A DNA stretch of 17,394 nucleotides from JBEATZ01 sp041178545. Its GTDB lineage: Bacteria; Planctomycetota; UBA1135; UBA2386. Shown here piece after piece: positions 1-6,916 of this stretch (positions are counted from its first letter, which is position 1; every line of letters begins with the position of its first letter). The notes under the pieces are model-generated. The model ran no database searches. It saw only the letters and a program-made list of their open reading frames with translations, and had not been told where the DNA came from. A program made the translations under genes and the position numbers. The stretch covers positions 1 through 17,394 of the forward strand of contig JBEGVB010000145.1 of assembly GCA_041178545.1 (NCBI GenBank). Reading direction: 5' to 3'.

Positions 1-564
1 AACCTGTTCGACGGCACCAAGGCGAAGACACCGACCATGGGGTGGATGTTCGTGCCGCTCACCGAGTACCACGGCGGCGGCCCGGCGGCGACCATCGAGC
101 CGCTCGACGCCCACCGCGAGCACTACGGCCTCATGCTCGCCTCCAACCTCGCATGGGGAGCCCAGGCATGCTGGCGTGGCCCGCGCCTCCACGACACCGA
201 TGCGACGCGCGACCTGGTGAGGCGTTGGGTCGCGTGGTTCAAGCAGCACCGCAGGATCCTCGAGTCCGACGTGGTCCACACGTCCTCGCGCCGCGCCGAC
301 GGACGCGACCTCGACTGGGTGCTGCACGTGGACCCGCGCGGCACGGAGCGCGCGATGCTGGTCGTGTTCAACCCGACGGAAACCGCACTCACCCGGACGA
401 TCCGCCTCGAACTCGCCCATGCGGGCCTCGCAGGCGAGGTGCGGACCGTCGACACGGACGGCACCGAGAGAGCCCTCCAGGCAGGCCCCGACGGCGTGTT
501 GCGGCTGCCGGTGACCGTCGCACCGCGCGGGGTCGCGTGGCACACGTTCCTGCCCGCCCGCTGA
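1..564 (+). CDS. C-terminal part of a glycoside-hydrolase-like protein (5' truncated by the window)
   Basis: The frame is open from the first base and ends in TGA at 562-564, so 187 residues of a longer protein are visible. An internal ATG at 37 is probably not the real start, because the frame continues upstream of it. The first ~85 residues carry an aromatic-rich stretch (GWMFVPL, EYHGGG) and a helical part (RRWVAWFKQHRRIL) resembling the end of a catalytic barrel in alpha-galactosidase-like glycosidases of Planctomycetota. From about residue 95 to the end a beta-rich segment (AMLVVFNPT, then GVAWHTFLPAR) looks like the C-terminal beta-sandwich common in such enzymes. No catalytic acid pair can be assigned because that part lies outside. 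A carbohydrate-active role is inferred from general resemblance. The gene reads towards the lipoprotein gene at 612 with 47 bp between them, where a 6-bp stem (585-590 with 598-603) is the only structure seen. Confidence 0.6.
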   Translation, partial: NLFDGTKAKTPTMGWMFVPLTEYHGGGPAATIEPLDAHREHYGLMLASNLAWGAQACWRGPRLHDTDATRDLVRRWVAWFKQHRRILESDVVHTSSRRADGRDLDWVLHVDPRGTERAMLVVFNPTETALTRTIRLELAHAGLAGEVRTVDTDGTERALQAGPDGVLRLPVTVAPRGVAWHTFLPAR

Positions 565-611
565 ACGCCGGCCCACTGGCTTTCGCTGCCCGCCCGCGGC
601 AGCATCGCACC

Positions 612-1490
612 ATGCCTCGTGTGCCCCTGCTGTGCTGCGCCGCACTGCTGCTCGCCAGCAGCTGCGGGACCGTTCGCCACCAGGTGCCCGTCGTGCACGA
701 GCGCCAGGTGCGCATCGACGTGCCGCCGCCCGAGGGCCTCGTGCCCGCGCTCGAGGTCGTGCTGCTCCGTGGGTTCGTGCTCGTCGAGCCCGGCGACCGG
801 CTTTCCGGCTCCGTCGAGGCCTCGGTCACCGCATCCAGCGAGGAGGACGCGGAGCGACATGTTGCGGGACTTGCCCCGCGCGTCGCCCTCGACCCGGCCA
901 CGGGCAGGATCGTGCTGAGCCTGTCGCACCCCGAGGGAGCAAGTCTGGCCTCAGTCAGCGCGACCTTCCGGCTGCGGGTGCCCACCACCACGGCACTCAC
1001 CGTGCGCACCGAGAGCGGCGACGTCGCGTGCCGGGGCTACGGCGGCAACCTCACGGTCGACACCAAGTCGGGCGACGTCGACGTCACGATGGATGGTGGC
1101 AGTGCCGAACTGGTCAACCAGCGCGGCCGCATCCGCCTGCGGGGCGAGTTTGCTGCCGCGAGCCTGCGCAACGAGTCGGGCCGTACCGAGGTGGTGGTCC
1201 CGGGTGGCGGCAATGCGTTTGTGGACGTCCAACAGGGCAGCGGCCCCCTCCTGTTCAGCCTGCGCGAGCTGCAGCGCATGGCTTGCGCCGCGACCGGCGA
1301 GGTGCGCGGATGGACGCTCGACCCGGGCGTGGTCGCCGAGTGGACCGAGACGCGCGTCGTGGACGACGTCGACCTACAGGTTGGCACCTTGGGCGACCCG
1401 CTGGGCCTGCCTGCGGGCGACCTGCAGGTCCGTGCACTCGGAACGGTGCGCGTTTCCCTCGTACGCCTGCCCACCGCGCTCGCGCCCTGA
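612..1490 (+). CDS. Putative lipoprotein with DUF4097-like beta repeats
   Basis: The product has 292 residues. The frame is open further upstream (from 42), but the ATG at 612 is the sensible start because it gives a short hydrophobic signal peptide ending in ALLLASSC. Cys18 is the predicted lipidated residue, and its lipobox (A-S-S-C) is imperfect. No Shine-Dalgarno sequence precedes it. Residues ~115-200 hold repeated short beta units with SGDV at 135-138, SGDV at 153-156, RGRI at 171-174 and SGRTEV at 189-194. This is the pattern of DUF4097/putative-adhesin proteins, which fold as a stacked beta-helix-like sheet. The remaining C-terminal third is not recognised. The name 'adhesin' for this family is a label and no binding partner is known. 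The gene lies downstream of a glycoside-hydrolase-like gene, possibly in the same transcript, and runs convergently towards the membrane protein gene with 18 bp between the stop codons. Confidence 0.75.
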   Translation: MPRVPLLCCAALLLASSCGTVRHQVPVVHERQVRIDVPPPEGLVPALEVVLLRGFVLVEPGDRLSGSVEASVTASSEEDAERHVAGLAPRVALDPATGRIVLSLSHPEGASLASVSATFRLRVPTTTALTVRTESGDVACRGYGGNLTVDTKSGDVDVTMDGGSAELVNQRGRIRLRGEFAAASLRNESGRTEVVVPGGGNAFVDVQQGSGPLLFSLRELQRMACAATGEVRGWTLDPGVVAEWTETRVVDDVDLQVGTLGDPLGLPAGDLQVRALGTVRVSLVRLPTALAP

Positions 1491-1508
1491 GACACCCAGG
1501 TCCGCCGC

Positions 1509-3176
1509 TCAGCGCATGGCAGGCTGCAGTGCGGCCGCCAGTGCCCCTGCGTCAATGGCACCCGCGCGCGGCGGCGGCAGCCATACCACGCCGTCCGCTG
1601 CCGCAGCACGCAGCTCGGCGACGACTGGCTCGGGAGTCCCCGCAGCTGCCGTGAGGACGAGCACCGTGCCGCGCTGTCGGCACCATGCAGCTGCAGCCGC
1701 CACCGTGTCCCGCACGGAACGAGGGTCGGAGCGAGGGGCCTCGGTTGCGGCCCACGGGACCGGTTCCATGCACGACATGGTGTCGAGCGGCAACCCGAAG
1801 CCACCGACGTTCTCCAGCACGGCCTGCTGCGCGGCCCACCACTGCGCGCTGCCCCGCACCATGGCGGCCTCGTCGGGACCGGCCACCAGCACGAGCGCGA
1901 CCAGCGGCTGGTCGGCATGGAACCTGCGGAACATGGTCCACTGCTGCGGCAACCAGCCGTCGACCGTCGGCAGGCTCACCACCTCGACGTCCTTGTTGCC
2001 TGCGGCGCGCAACGCGCCCTGCAGCAATGGTTCCAGGTGGTCCTCGTCGCGCAGCGTGCCCCCGGTCAGGGCCAGCGTGCCACCGAGCACGGCCACGCGT
2101 GGTGCCACGGTCCGTGCCGGGTGCAGTTCGAACGGACCGCGCAGCATCCCTGCGAGCGCCTCCAGCGGTGCCGCGCCGGCAGCAGGACCGAACACGGCAT
2201 CCACCAAGGCGGGCTCGCGCAGTCGCAGCCGCGATGCGTCCAGCGACGCCGGCCATGCCGTGGCCAGCAGCGCGGCAACCGCGGCAAGCGACCACACGGC
2301 GTACCAGCGGCGGCCGAACCACACGGCAGCCGCGGCGAGCGGTGCGCCGGCGAGGGCCACCGTCCAGAGCACGGTCGCGGCCGGGGTCACGTGTGGCGGC
2401 ACCGCGCCGAACACGAGGGCGCGCACGAGTTCCGACGTGCCGAGCGCACTGGCTGCAGCGAAGCCGAGCCGGAACCAGCCGACCCGACGCCGAGCCGACA
2501 CCCAACCCAGCACGAGGCCGGTCAGGATGCAGGCAGCGAACGGGCGCGGCACCTCGGTGCGCCCGACCGGGTCGATGCGCAGGGACCGCAGCAGGCATGG
2601 TGCACCGCGCGCGACGAGAACGAGGTCCCCGTGGTCGTCGACCACCTCGAATGGCTCCAGCACGCGCCCCGCCACGTTGGCCGTGAGCGTGGTGCCGCGT
2701 GCCTTGACCCACACCGTGGCGGGCGCACCGGCCTCCAGCGGCACACCGCCCGAGGGCGCACCGAACAACGCCTCCTCGCGCGTGAGCCAGGGCCTGCCTG
2801 CGGCCAAGGTCGACAACCGCAGCACGGCGAATCGACTGCTGAAGGGCAAGCGCTCCCCGCCACGGATGCGCGGCTCGACGTGGCGCACGGCAAGGTCCAG
2901 CTCGGCACCGTCGCCCAGTTCCACCTCGCACTGCAGGTCGAAGTCGCCGTACAGGCCCACGATGCGCAGCCACTGCTCGGGCAGCACCCGGGCCTCCTCG
3001 CCAGGCTTGCGGTTGACGACGAAGGGGCTTGTCGCCAGCGACAGCTCCCCGCTGCGCGGCTCCGGCGGCAGTGCGTCGGCAGCACGCCAGCCGGACAGCC
3101 CGAGGGCGGCACCGAGCACGAGCGCACCGGCCCATCGTGGGATTCCTGCAGAAGGCCTCGGTCCTGTGGCTTGCAC
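1509..3176 (-). CDS. Polytopic membrane protein with a degenerate SGNH-hydrolase-like C-terminal domain
   Basis: The product has 555 residues and starts with GTG at 3176; no Shine-Dalgarno sequence is visible. Residues 12-28 form an N-terminal membrane segment. Residues ~45-205 are beta-rich and resemble a concanavalin-like/DUF1080-type sandwich. Residues ~212-308 hold about four hydrophobic segments (212-228, ~234-256, 266-287, 291-308). From ~358 the order of elements matches SGNH hydrolases: a strand then GGT (365-367) where GDS/GGS is expected, TVDGW with Gly407 for block II, and VAGPDE (431-436) for block III. The nucleophile Ser is replaced by Thr367, the Asn of GxND by Pro434, and no D-x-x-H pair is seen near the end (PPPRAGAID at 534-542). 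If the relationship holds, the domain is probably not an active esterase. It is divergent to nagA and convergent with the lipoprotein gene at 612. A plain unknown membrane protein is the alternative. Confidence 0.65.
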   Translation of the reverse strand: MQATGPRPSAGIPRWAGALVLGAALGLSGWRAADALPPEPRSGELSLATSPFVVNRKPGEEARVLPEQWLRIVGLYGDFDLQCEVELGDGAELDLAVRHVEPRIRGGERLPFSSRFAVLRLSTLAAGRPWLTREEALFGAPSGGVPLEAGAPATVWVKARGTTLTANVAGRVLEPFEVVDDHGDLVLVARGAPCLLRSLRIDPVGRTEVPRPFAACILTGLVLGWVSARRRVGWFRLGFAAASALGTSELVRALVFGAVPPHVTPAATVLWTVALAGAPLAAAAVWFGRRWYAVWSLAAVAALLATAWPASLDASRLRLREPALVDAVFGPAAGAAPLEALAGMLRGPFELHPARTVAPRVAVLGGTLALTGGTLRDEDHLEPLLQGALRAAGNKDVEVVSLPTVDGWLPQQWTMFRRFHADQPLVALVLVAGPDEAAMVRGSAQWWAAQQAVLENVGGFGLPLDTMSCMEPVPWAATEAPRSDPRSVRDTVAAAAAWCRQRGTVLVLTAAAGTPEPVVAELRAAAADGVVWLPPPRAGAIDAGALAAALQPAMR

Positions 3177-3198
3177 GCGAGGCGAGGGATCATAGGGT
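3171..3198 (+). promoter_or_regulatory. Candidate leaderless promoter of nagA (-10 TAGGGT at 3193-3198)
   Basis: TAGGGT ends exactly 6 nt before the GTG start at 3205, so transcription starting at the usual distance would begin at the start codon itself. A TTGCAC at 3171-3176 lies 16 bp upstream and could be a weak -35, matching only the TTG. No Shine-Dalgarno sequence is present, which fits a leaderless mRNA. The same hexamer with the same spacing precedes the gene starting at 6847. Confidence 0.45.
3189..3194 (-). promoter_or_regulatory. Candidate -10 element (TATGAT) for the SGNH-like membrane protein gene
   Basis: Read on the minus strand the 28-bp divergent gap contains TATGAT, one base away from the TATAAT consensus, 12 nt before the GTG at 3176. 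Transcription would start about 5 nt upstream of the start codon. No convincing -35 element is seen 16-18 bp further upstream. The hexamer shares two base pairs with the -10 candidate of nagA on the other strand. Confidence 0.35.
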
Positions 3199-3204
3199 TA
3201 GGCC

Positions 3205-4320
3205 GTGCTGCACGAGAACCAGTTGACCGTGGATCGCGCCGTGCTCCCCGCCAAGGTGGTGGCCGGCGTGCGCATCAAGGCCTCGCAGGGCCGCATCGAG
3301 TCCGTCGAGGCGGTGACGGGCGCAGGCCCGGACCGCAAGCAGGGCGTGTTGCTGCCCGGCATGGTCGACCTGCAGGTGAACGGTGCTGGCGGCAGGGACT
3401 GCGCCGAGGGCACGCCAGCGGCGCTCGACACCGTGGCGGGCACGGTCTGGGAGGGCGGCGCCGTCGCGTTCCTCCCCACCCTCATCACCGCGCCCTGGGA
3501 CGTCCTGCTCGACCGGCTGCACAAGGTTGGCGAGTGGATCCGCCACTGGAACGGCCGCGGCGCCGAGCCCCTCGGCATCCACCTCGAGGGACCGTTCCTC
3601 GAGTCCACCGGCGTCCATGACCCCCGTTGCTTCGCGCTGCCCACGCAGGCGCGCGTCGACCAGGCCGTGGAGGCGGCGCGTGGCACCCTTCGCCTCGTCA
3701 CGCTCGCGCCGGCGGTCCCCGGGGCCGTCGACGCAGTCCGCCGCTTCCGTGCCGCAGGTGTGGCCGTGGCGCTGGGCCATGCCGAGAGCACCGACCACAT
3801 GGCCGCGTGCGTCGACGCTGGCGCCACCCTCGTCACCCACCTGTTCAACGCGATGGGGCCCATGCACCACCGCAAGCCCGGCGTGGCAGGCACGGCCCTC
3901 GACGAACCACGACTCAGCTGCCCGCTCATCCTCGACGGCGAGCACGTGCACCCCGTGATGGTCCGCAACGCGTGGCGCATCCTCGGTCCCTCGCGCTTCG
4001 TGCTCGTCACCGACGCGATGGCTGCTGCCGGCATGCCCGACGGCCGCTACCACCTGGGTCACCACACGTTCGAGTCCCGCAGCGGCATCGTGCGCGACGA
4101 ACAGGGTCGCCTCGCCGGCTCGGCGCTCACCATGTCTAGCGCCACCCGCAACCTGCTCCAGTTCGTGCCCGACCTCGGCGACTGGGGCCTGGCCCAGGTG
4201 GCAGCCGCCAACCCGGCGCGCCTCGTCGGCGCCGACGCACTGGGCGCGATCGCCGTGGGCAGGCGGGCTGCCTTCAGCCTGTTGCAGCCCGACGGCACGG
4301 TGCGCGCCATCAGGCTCTGA
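3205..4320 (+). CDS. nagA: N-acetylglucosamine-6-phosphate deacetylase
   Basis: The 371-residue protein has the normal length and motif order of NagA, a cytoplasmic amidohydrolase that converts N-acetylglucosamine 6-phosphate to glucosamine 6-phosphate and acetate in amino-sugar and cell-wall recycling. Visible motifs are PGMVDLQVNG (51-60), EGPF with Glu128 as metal ligand, GHAEST with His192, THLFNAMGPMHHRKPG with His212 and Asn215, DGEHVHP (244-250), and VTDAMAAAG with the catalytic Asp270. The first metal-site position is Q57-V-N59 instead of H-x-H, the E. coli-type arrangement associated with one bound metal. The GTG at 3205 gives a proper N-terminal beta-strand segment; an ATG at 3361 would cut off that region and part of the metal motif. 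No other amino-sugar gene lies nearby, so the gene is orphaned here. It ends 10 bp from the stop of the convergent propeller-phosphoesterase gene. Confidence 0.95.
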   Translation: MLHENQLTVDRAVLPAKVVAGVRIKASQGRIESVEAVTGAGPDRKQGVLLPGMVDLQVNGAGGRDCAEGTPAALDTVAGTVWEGGAVAFLPTLITAPWDVLLDRLHKVGEWIRHWNGRGAEPLGIHLEGPFLESTGVHDPRCFALPTQARVDQAVEAARGTLRLVTLAPAVPGAVDAVRRFRAAGVAVALGHAESTDHMAACVDAGATLVTHLFNAMGPMHHRKPGVAGTALDEPRLSCPLILDGEHVHPVMVRNAWRILGPSRFVLVTDAMAAAGMPDGRYHLGHHTFESRSGIVRDEQGRLAGSALTMSSATRNLLQFVPDLGDWGLAQVAAANPARLVGADALGAIAVGRRAAFSLLQPDGTVRAIRL

Positions 4321-4330
4321 CCGGCACCCT

Positions 4331-6847
4331 TCAGTCGTCGTCGTCCTCGCCGAAGGCGCGCACGAAGGCGGCGCGTCGCGGGGGCGGCATGGGCGAGTCC
4401 GCGCCCTTCACCGACTTCCAGATCACCTCGTTGAACAGGATGTCGTCGGCAGCGTCTTCCTTCGACAGGTCGAACTGCAGCGAGCGCTCCGCACCCCATG
4501 CCGTCTTCGCGTTGCGCTCCTGCAAGTCGACGTTGGCAGGCCGGCAGTTGTAGGTTGCCAGGTCGGGCTGGCCCGTGAAGCAGTCCCACATGGGCAGCGC
4601 CGCGGCGTCGAACTGGCTCATGGGCGGCAGCCCGAGGACGAGTTCCATCGTGCGCAGCACCGAGCACGTCGAGTACTGCGTCGACACCACCGCACCGCGC
4701 TTCACGAAGGGCCCCGCAACCATCGCCACCGCGCGGTGCGCGTCGACGTGGTCGGGACCGTTCTGCGCGTCGTCCTCCACCACGAACACCGCCATCGACG
4801 CCCAGAACCGGCTGCGCGACAGGCCGTGCATCACCATGCCGAGCGCGAGGTCGTTGTCGGCCACCATCGCACGCGGCGTCAGCTTGCCCGGTGAGGTCCC
4901 GGCAGTGTGGTCGTTGGGGAGGCGCAGCACGATGAGGCGCGGCAGCTCTCCCTTGCGCTCGAACTCGGCCAGCTCCGACAGGAAGCGCTGCGCACGCTTC
5001 ACGTCCGGGTAGTCGAGGTCGTAGCTGCGGAACCACGGGTCGAAGTTGCCGTCGAGACCCTCGACCTGTGCCGTGCCGGGCCCGTCCGGGTCGGGGTTGT
5101 TCTTCACGAACTCGCCGTAGCTTCGGTAGCTGACCCCTGCTGCGCGCGCGAGGTCCCACAGGTAGCCGTTCTTCGGCGTGGCGACCGGGAAGTTGCCTTC
5201 CCCGGGGTAGCCGATGTGGAACCGTGACTGCGGCACGTCGTCCTCGTCGGGCACCGTGCGCGCCTTGGTCGGTCGGCCCTTGCCGCCGTAGGTGACGGGC
5301 CACGTGCGCTCGACGAAGTCCGACGCATACGCGCCCATCGTCCACTCGTGCCCGTCCGCGGACACCTCGGAGTCGACGTAGCAGTTGTCCAGCAGCACGA
5401 ACTGTTCCGCGATCGCATGGTGGTTTGGGGTCACCTCGCGCGGGAACAGGCAGAGGTTGGGGTCGCCCTTGCCCTGCGGCAAATCGCCGAACACCTGGTC
5501 GTAGGTCCGGTTCTCCTTGATCACGTACACGACGTGGCGGATCGGCGAGGGATCGCCGGGTCGCGCGGGGATCGGCGAGTCCGCAGGCCTTCCTGCGGTG
5601 CGTACGCCGGCGCCGGGCAACAGCGGCGAGCACGCGATCGCGCGTGCCGTGAGCCCGCGCAGTTCCTCGGCCTCCGGCAGCACGAACACCGAGAGCGAGC
5701 CGCCGTAGAGTCCACCCGTGTAGTCGTCGGGCCGCTTCGCACCCTTGCCGGGAGCCGGTCCGTCCGGGTTGGCGCGGCTGCCGACGCTGCCCTTGCCGTT
5801 CGCGACGTACACCGTCTTGCCATCCTTGCCGAAGCGCACGGAGGTCGGGTAGTGGCCGAGCGGGACGAAGCCGAGGCTGCGCGACCGGTGGAGCTCCTCG
5901 ACCTCGAACAGCACGCAGTCGTTGTTGTCCGCGTTGGCCACCACCAGCACCTCGCCGTCGCCGCTGAGCGCAAGGGAGTTGGGTGTCGACCCGGGCGGTG
6001 CGTCGGCGTGCAGCGAGGTGGCCAGCGTCTCTGCCGCCGCGCGCGTCGCCAGGTCCACCACCGTCACCGTGTTCTCGTTGCCGTTGCTCACGAACAACCT
6101 TGTCCCCTTCGGGTCCACCAGCATCTCGCTCGGGTGCTGCCCGGCGGCGATCGTCGCGGTGTGTGCGCCGTCGACGAGTGCATGTTCGCGGAGCGAGGCA
6201 GCACCCCAAAGCGACACCCACGCCCGAGTGCCGTCCGGGTGCACTGCACACTCGAACGGGTACGAGTCCGCCGGCAGCGCAACGCTCCAGCGGACCGTGC
6301 CGTCCGGCGCCATGCGCACCAGCGCCGGGTTGCGCTGCGTGCACACCAGCAGGTCGCCGTCTTCGAGCACGCACATGCCTGCAGGCAGGTTGAGCTTGGC
6401 GACGTCGCCCACCGCCAGCTCGCGCGCGGGCTTCACGGCGCCGCTGCCGCCGTCGAACGTGAACACCCGCACCACGTCGTCGGTGCCGCCGCTCACGAAC
6501 AACTCGCTGCCGTCGCGCGAGAACGCCATCCCGCTCCACGTGCGGCTCAACGGCACCTCACCCACCACCGCGCCGCTCGCAGCCTCGCAGACCGTCAGCT
6601 GGTGACGGCGGTAGCCCGCATGCTGCACCACCAGCCACCTGCCGCCGGGGTGCACGAGCATGCGCACCGGCAGGTCGCTCGGCAGCCCAACCTGCGCGCC
6701 GTGCGGCATCAACCGCCACCCGTTGGGCAGCAGGATGGCGCCGTCCTCGAGCCTTCCGGGCGTACGGGTGGACCCGGGCTCACCGGCCGGCGGGGCCTGG
6801 GTGCAGGCGGCGAGGGCGAGCAGCAACGTCACGCGCAGGATTCGCAT
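4331..6847 (-). CDS. Lipoprotein with YVTN/YncE-type beta-propeller fused to a phosphoesterase domain
   Basis: The product has 838 residues. The signal peptide ends in LLLALAAC, a good lipobox, so Cys15 is likely lipidated and the protein sits in the envelope. Residues ~50-400 form repeated propeller blades of the YVTN/YncE type, with recurring patterns such as GMAFSRDGSELFVSGG, VDPKGTRLFVSNGNENTVTVVD and VRFGKDGKTVYVANG. From ~435 a phosphoesterase (PF04185-like, alkaline phosphatase superfamily) domain begins with VVYVIKENRTYDQVFGDLP (Asn446, Asp450), matching the ENR[ST][FY]D signature of acid phosphatases and phospholipase C enzymes. Later metal-site-like segments are VEDDAQNGPDHVDAHR and DGHEW. 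The C-terminus is acidic. The substrate cannot be told from sequence: a phosphomonoester, phosphodiester or phospholipid are all possible. The start ATG at 6847 lacks a Shine-Dalgarno sequence and has TAGGGT 6 nt upstream. The gene is monocistronic, bounded upstream by a terminator. Confidence 0.85.
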   Translation of the reverse strand: MRILRVTLLLALAACTQAPPAGEPGSTRTPGRLEDGAILLPNGWRLMPHGAQVGLPSDLPVRMLVHPGGRWLVVQHAGYRRHQLTVCEAASGAVVGEVPLSRTWSGMAFSRDGSELFVSGGTDDVVRVFTFDGGSGAVKPARELAVGDVAKLNLPAGMCVLEDGDLLVCTQRNPALVRMAPDGTVRWSVALPADSYPFECAVHPDGTRAWVSLWGAASLREHALVDGAHTATIAAGQHPSEMLVDPKGTRLFVSNGNENTVTVVDLATRAAAETLATSLHADAPPGSTPNSLALSGDGEVLVVANADNNDCVLFEVEELHRSRSLGFVPLGHYPTSVRFGKDGKTVYVANGKGSVGSRANPDGPAPGKGAKRPDDYTGGLYGGSLSVFVLPEAEELRGLTARAIACSPLLPGAGVRTAGRPADSPIPARPGDPSPIRHVVYVIKENRTYDQVFGDLPQGKGDPNLCLFPREVTPNHHAIAEQFVLLDNCYVDSEVSADGHEWTMGAYASDFVERTWPVTYGGKGRPTKARTVPDEDDVPQSRFHIGYPGEGNFPVATPKNGYLWDLARAAGVSYRSYGEFVKNNPDPDGPGTAQVEGLDGNFDPWFRSYDLDYPDVKRAQRFLSELAEFERKGELPRLIVLRLPNDHTAGTSPGKLTPRAMVADNDLALGMVMHGLSRSRFWASMAVFVVEDDAQNGPDHVDAHRAVAMVAGPFVKRGAVVSTQYSTCSVLRTMELVLGLPPMSQFDAAALPMWDCFTGQPDLATYNCRPANVDLQERNAKTAWGAERSLQFDLSKEDAADDILFNEVIWKSVKGADSPMPPPRRAAFVRAFGEDDDD

Positions 6848-6853
6848 CCGCGC

Positions 6854-6859
6854 ACCCTA
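6854..6859 (-). promoter_or_regulatory. Candidate leaderless -10 element (TAGGGT) of the propeller-phosphoesterase gene
   Basis: On the minus strand TAGGGT is followed by exactly 6 nt and then the ATG at 6847. The -35 region would fall in and around the loop of the terminator hairpin at 6866-6893, and no TTG-type -35 is visible there. Together with the identical arrangement before nagA this suggests a -10-dependent leaderless promoter. Confidence 0.45.
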
Positions 6860-6865
6860 AACGCA

Positions 6866-6893
6866 GACGGCCGCGCAGGGGAGCGCGGCCGTC
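6866..6893 (-). terminator. Hairpin terminator of the Gld-type ABC operon
   Basis: A perfect 11-bp inverted repeat (6866-6876 with 6883-6893, core ACGGCCGCGC) encloses a 6-nt loop. It starts 23 bp after the stop codon of the DUF4340 gene on the minus strand. After the stem the transcript would read TGCGTTTAGG, so the U-tract is short. The hairpin sits directly upstream of the promoter candidate of the next minus-strand gene and so insulates it from the operon. Confidence 0.7.
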
Positions 6894-6916
6894 GTCGAGA
6901 CCCGGGTCCGGTGGGC

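Noticed and set aside
585..603. Hairpin between the glycoside-hydrolase-like gene and the lipoprotein gene as a terminator
   Set aside because: The stem is only 6 bp with a 7-nt loop and is not followed by a T-run, so it cannot be told from chance structure.
42..611. Upstream extension of the DUF4097-like lipoprotein frame
   Set aside because: It overlaps the glycoside-hydrolase-like frame, has an Arg/Pro-rich shadow composition, and would bury the signal peptide and lipobox.
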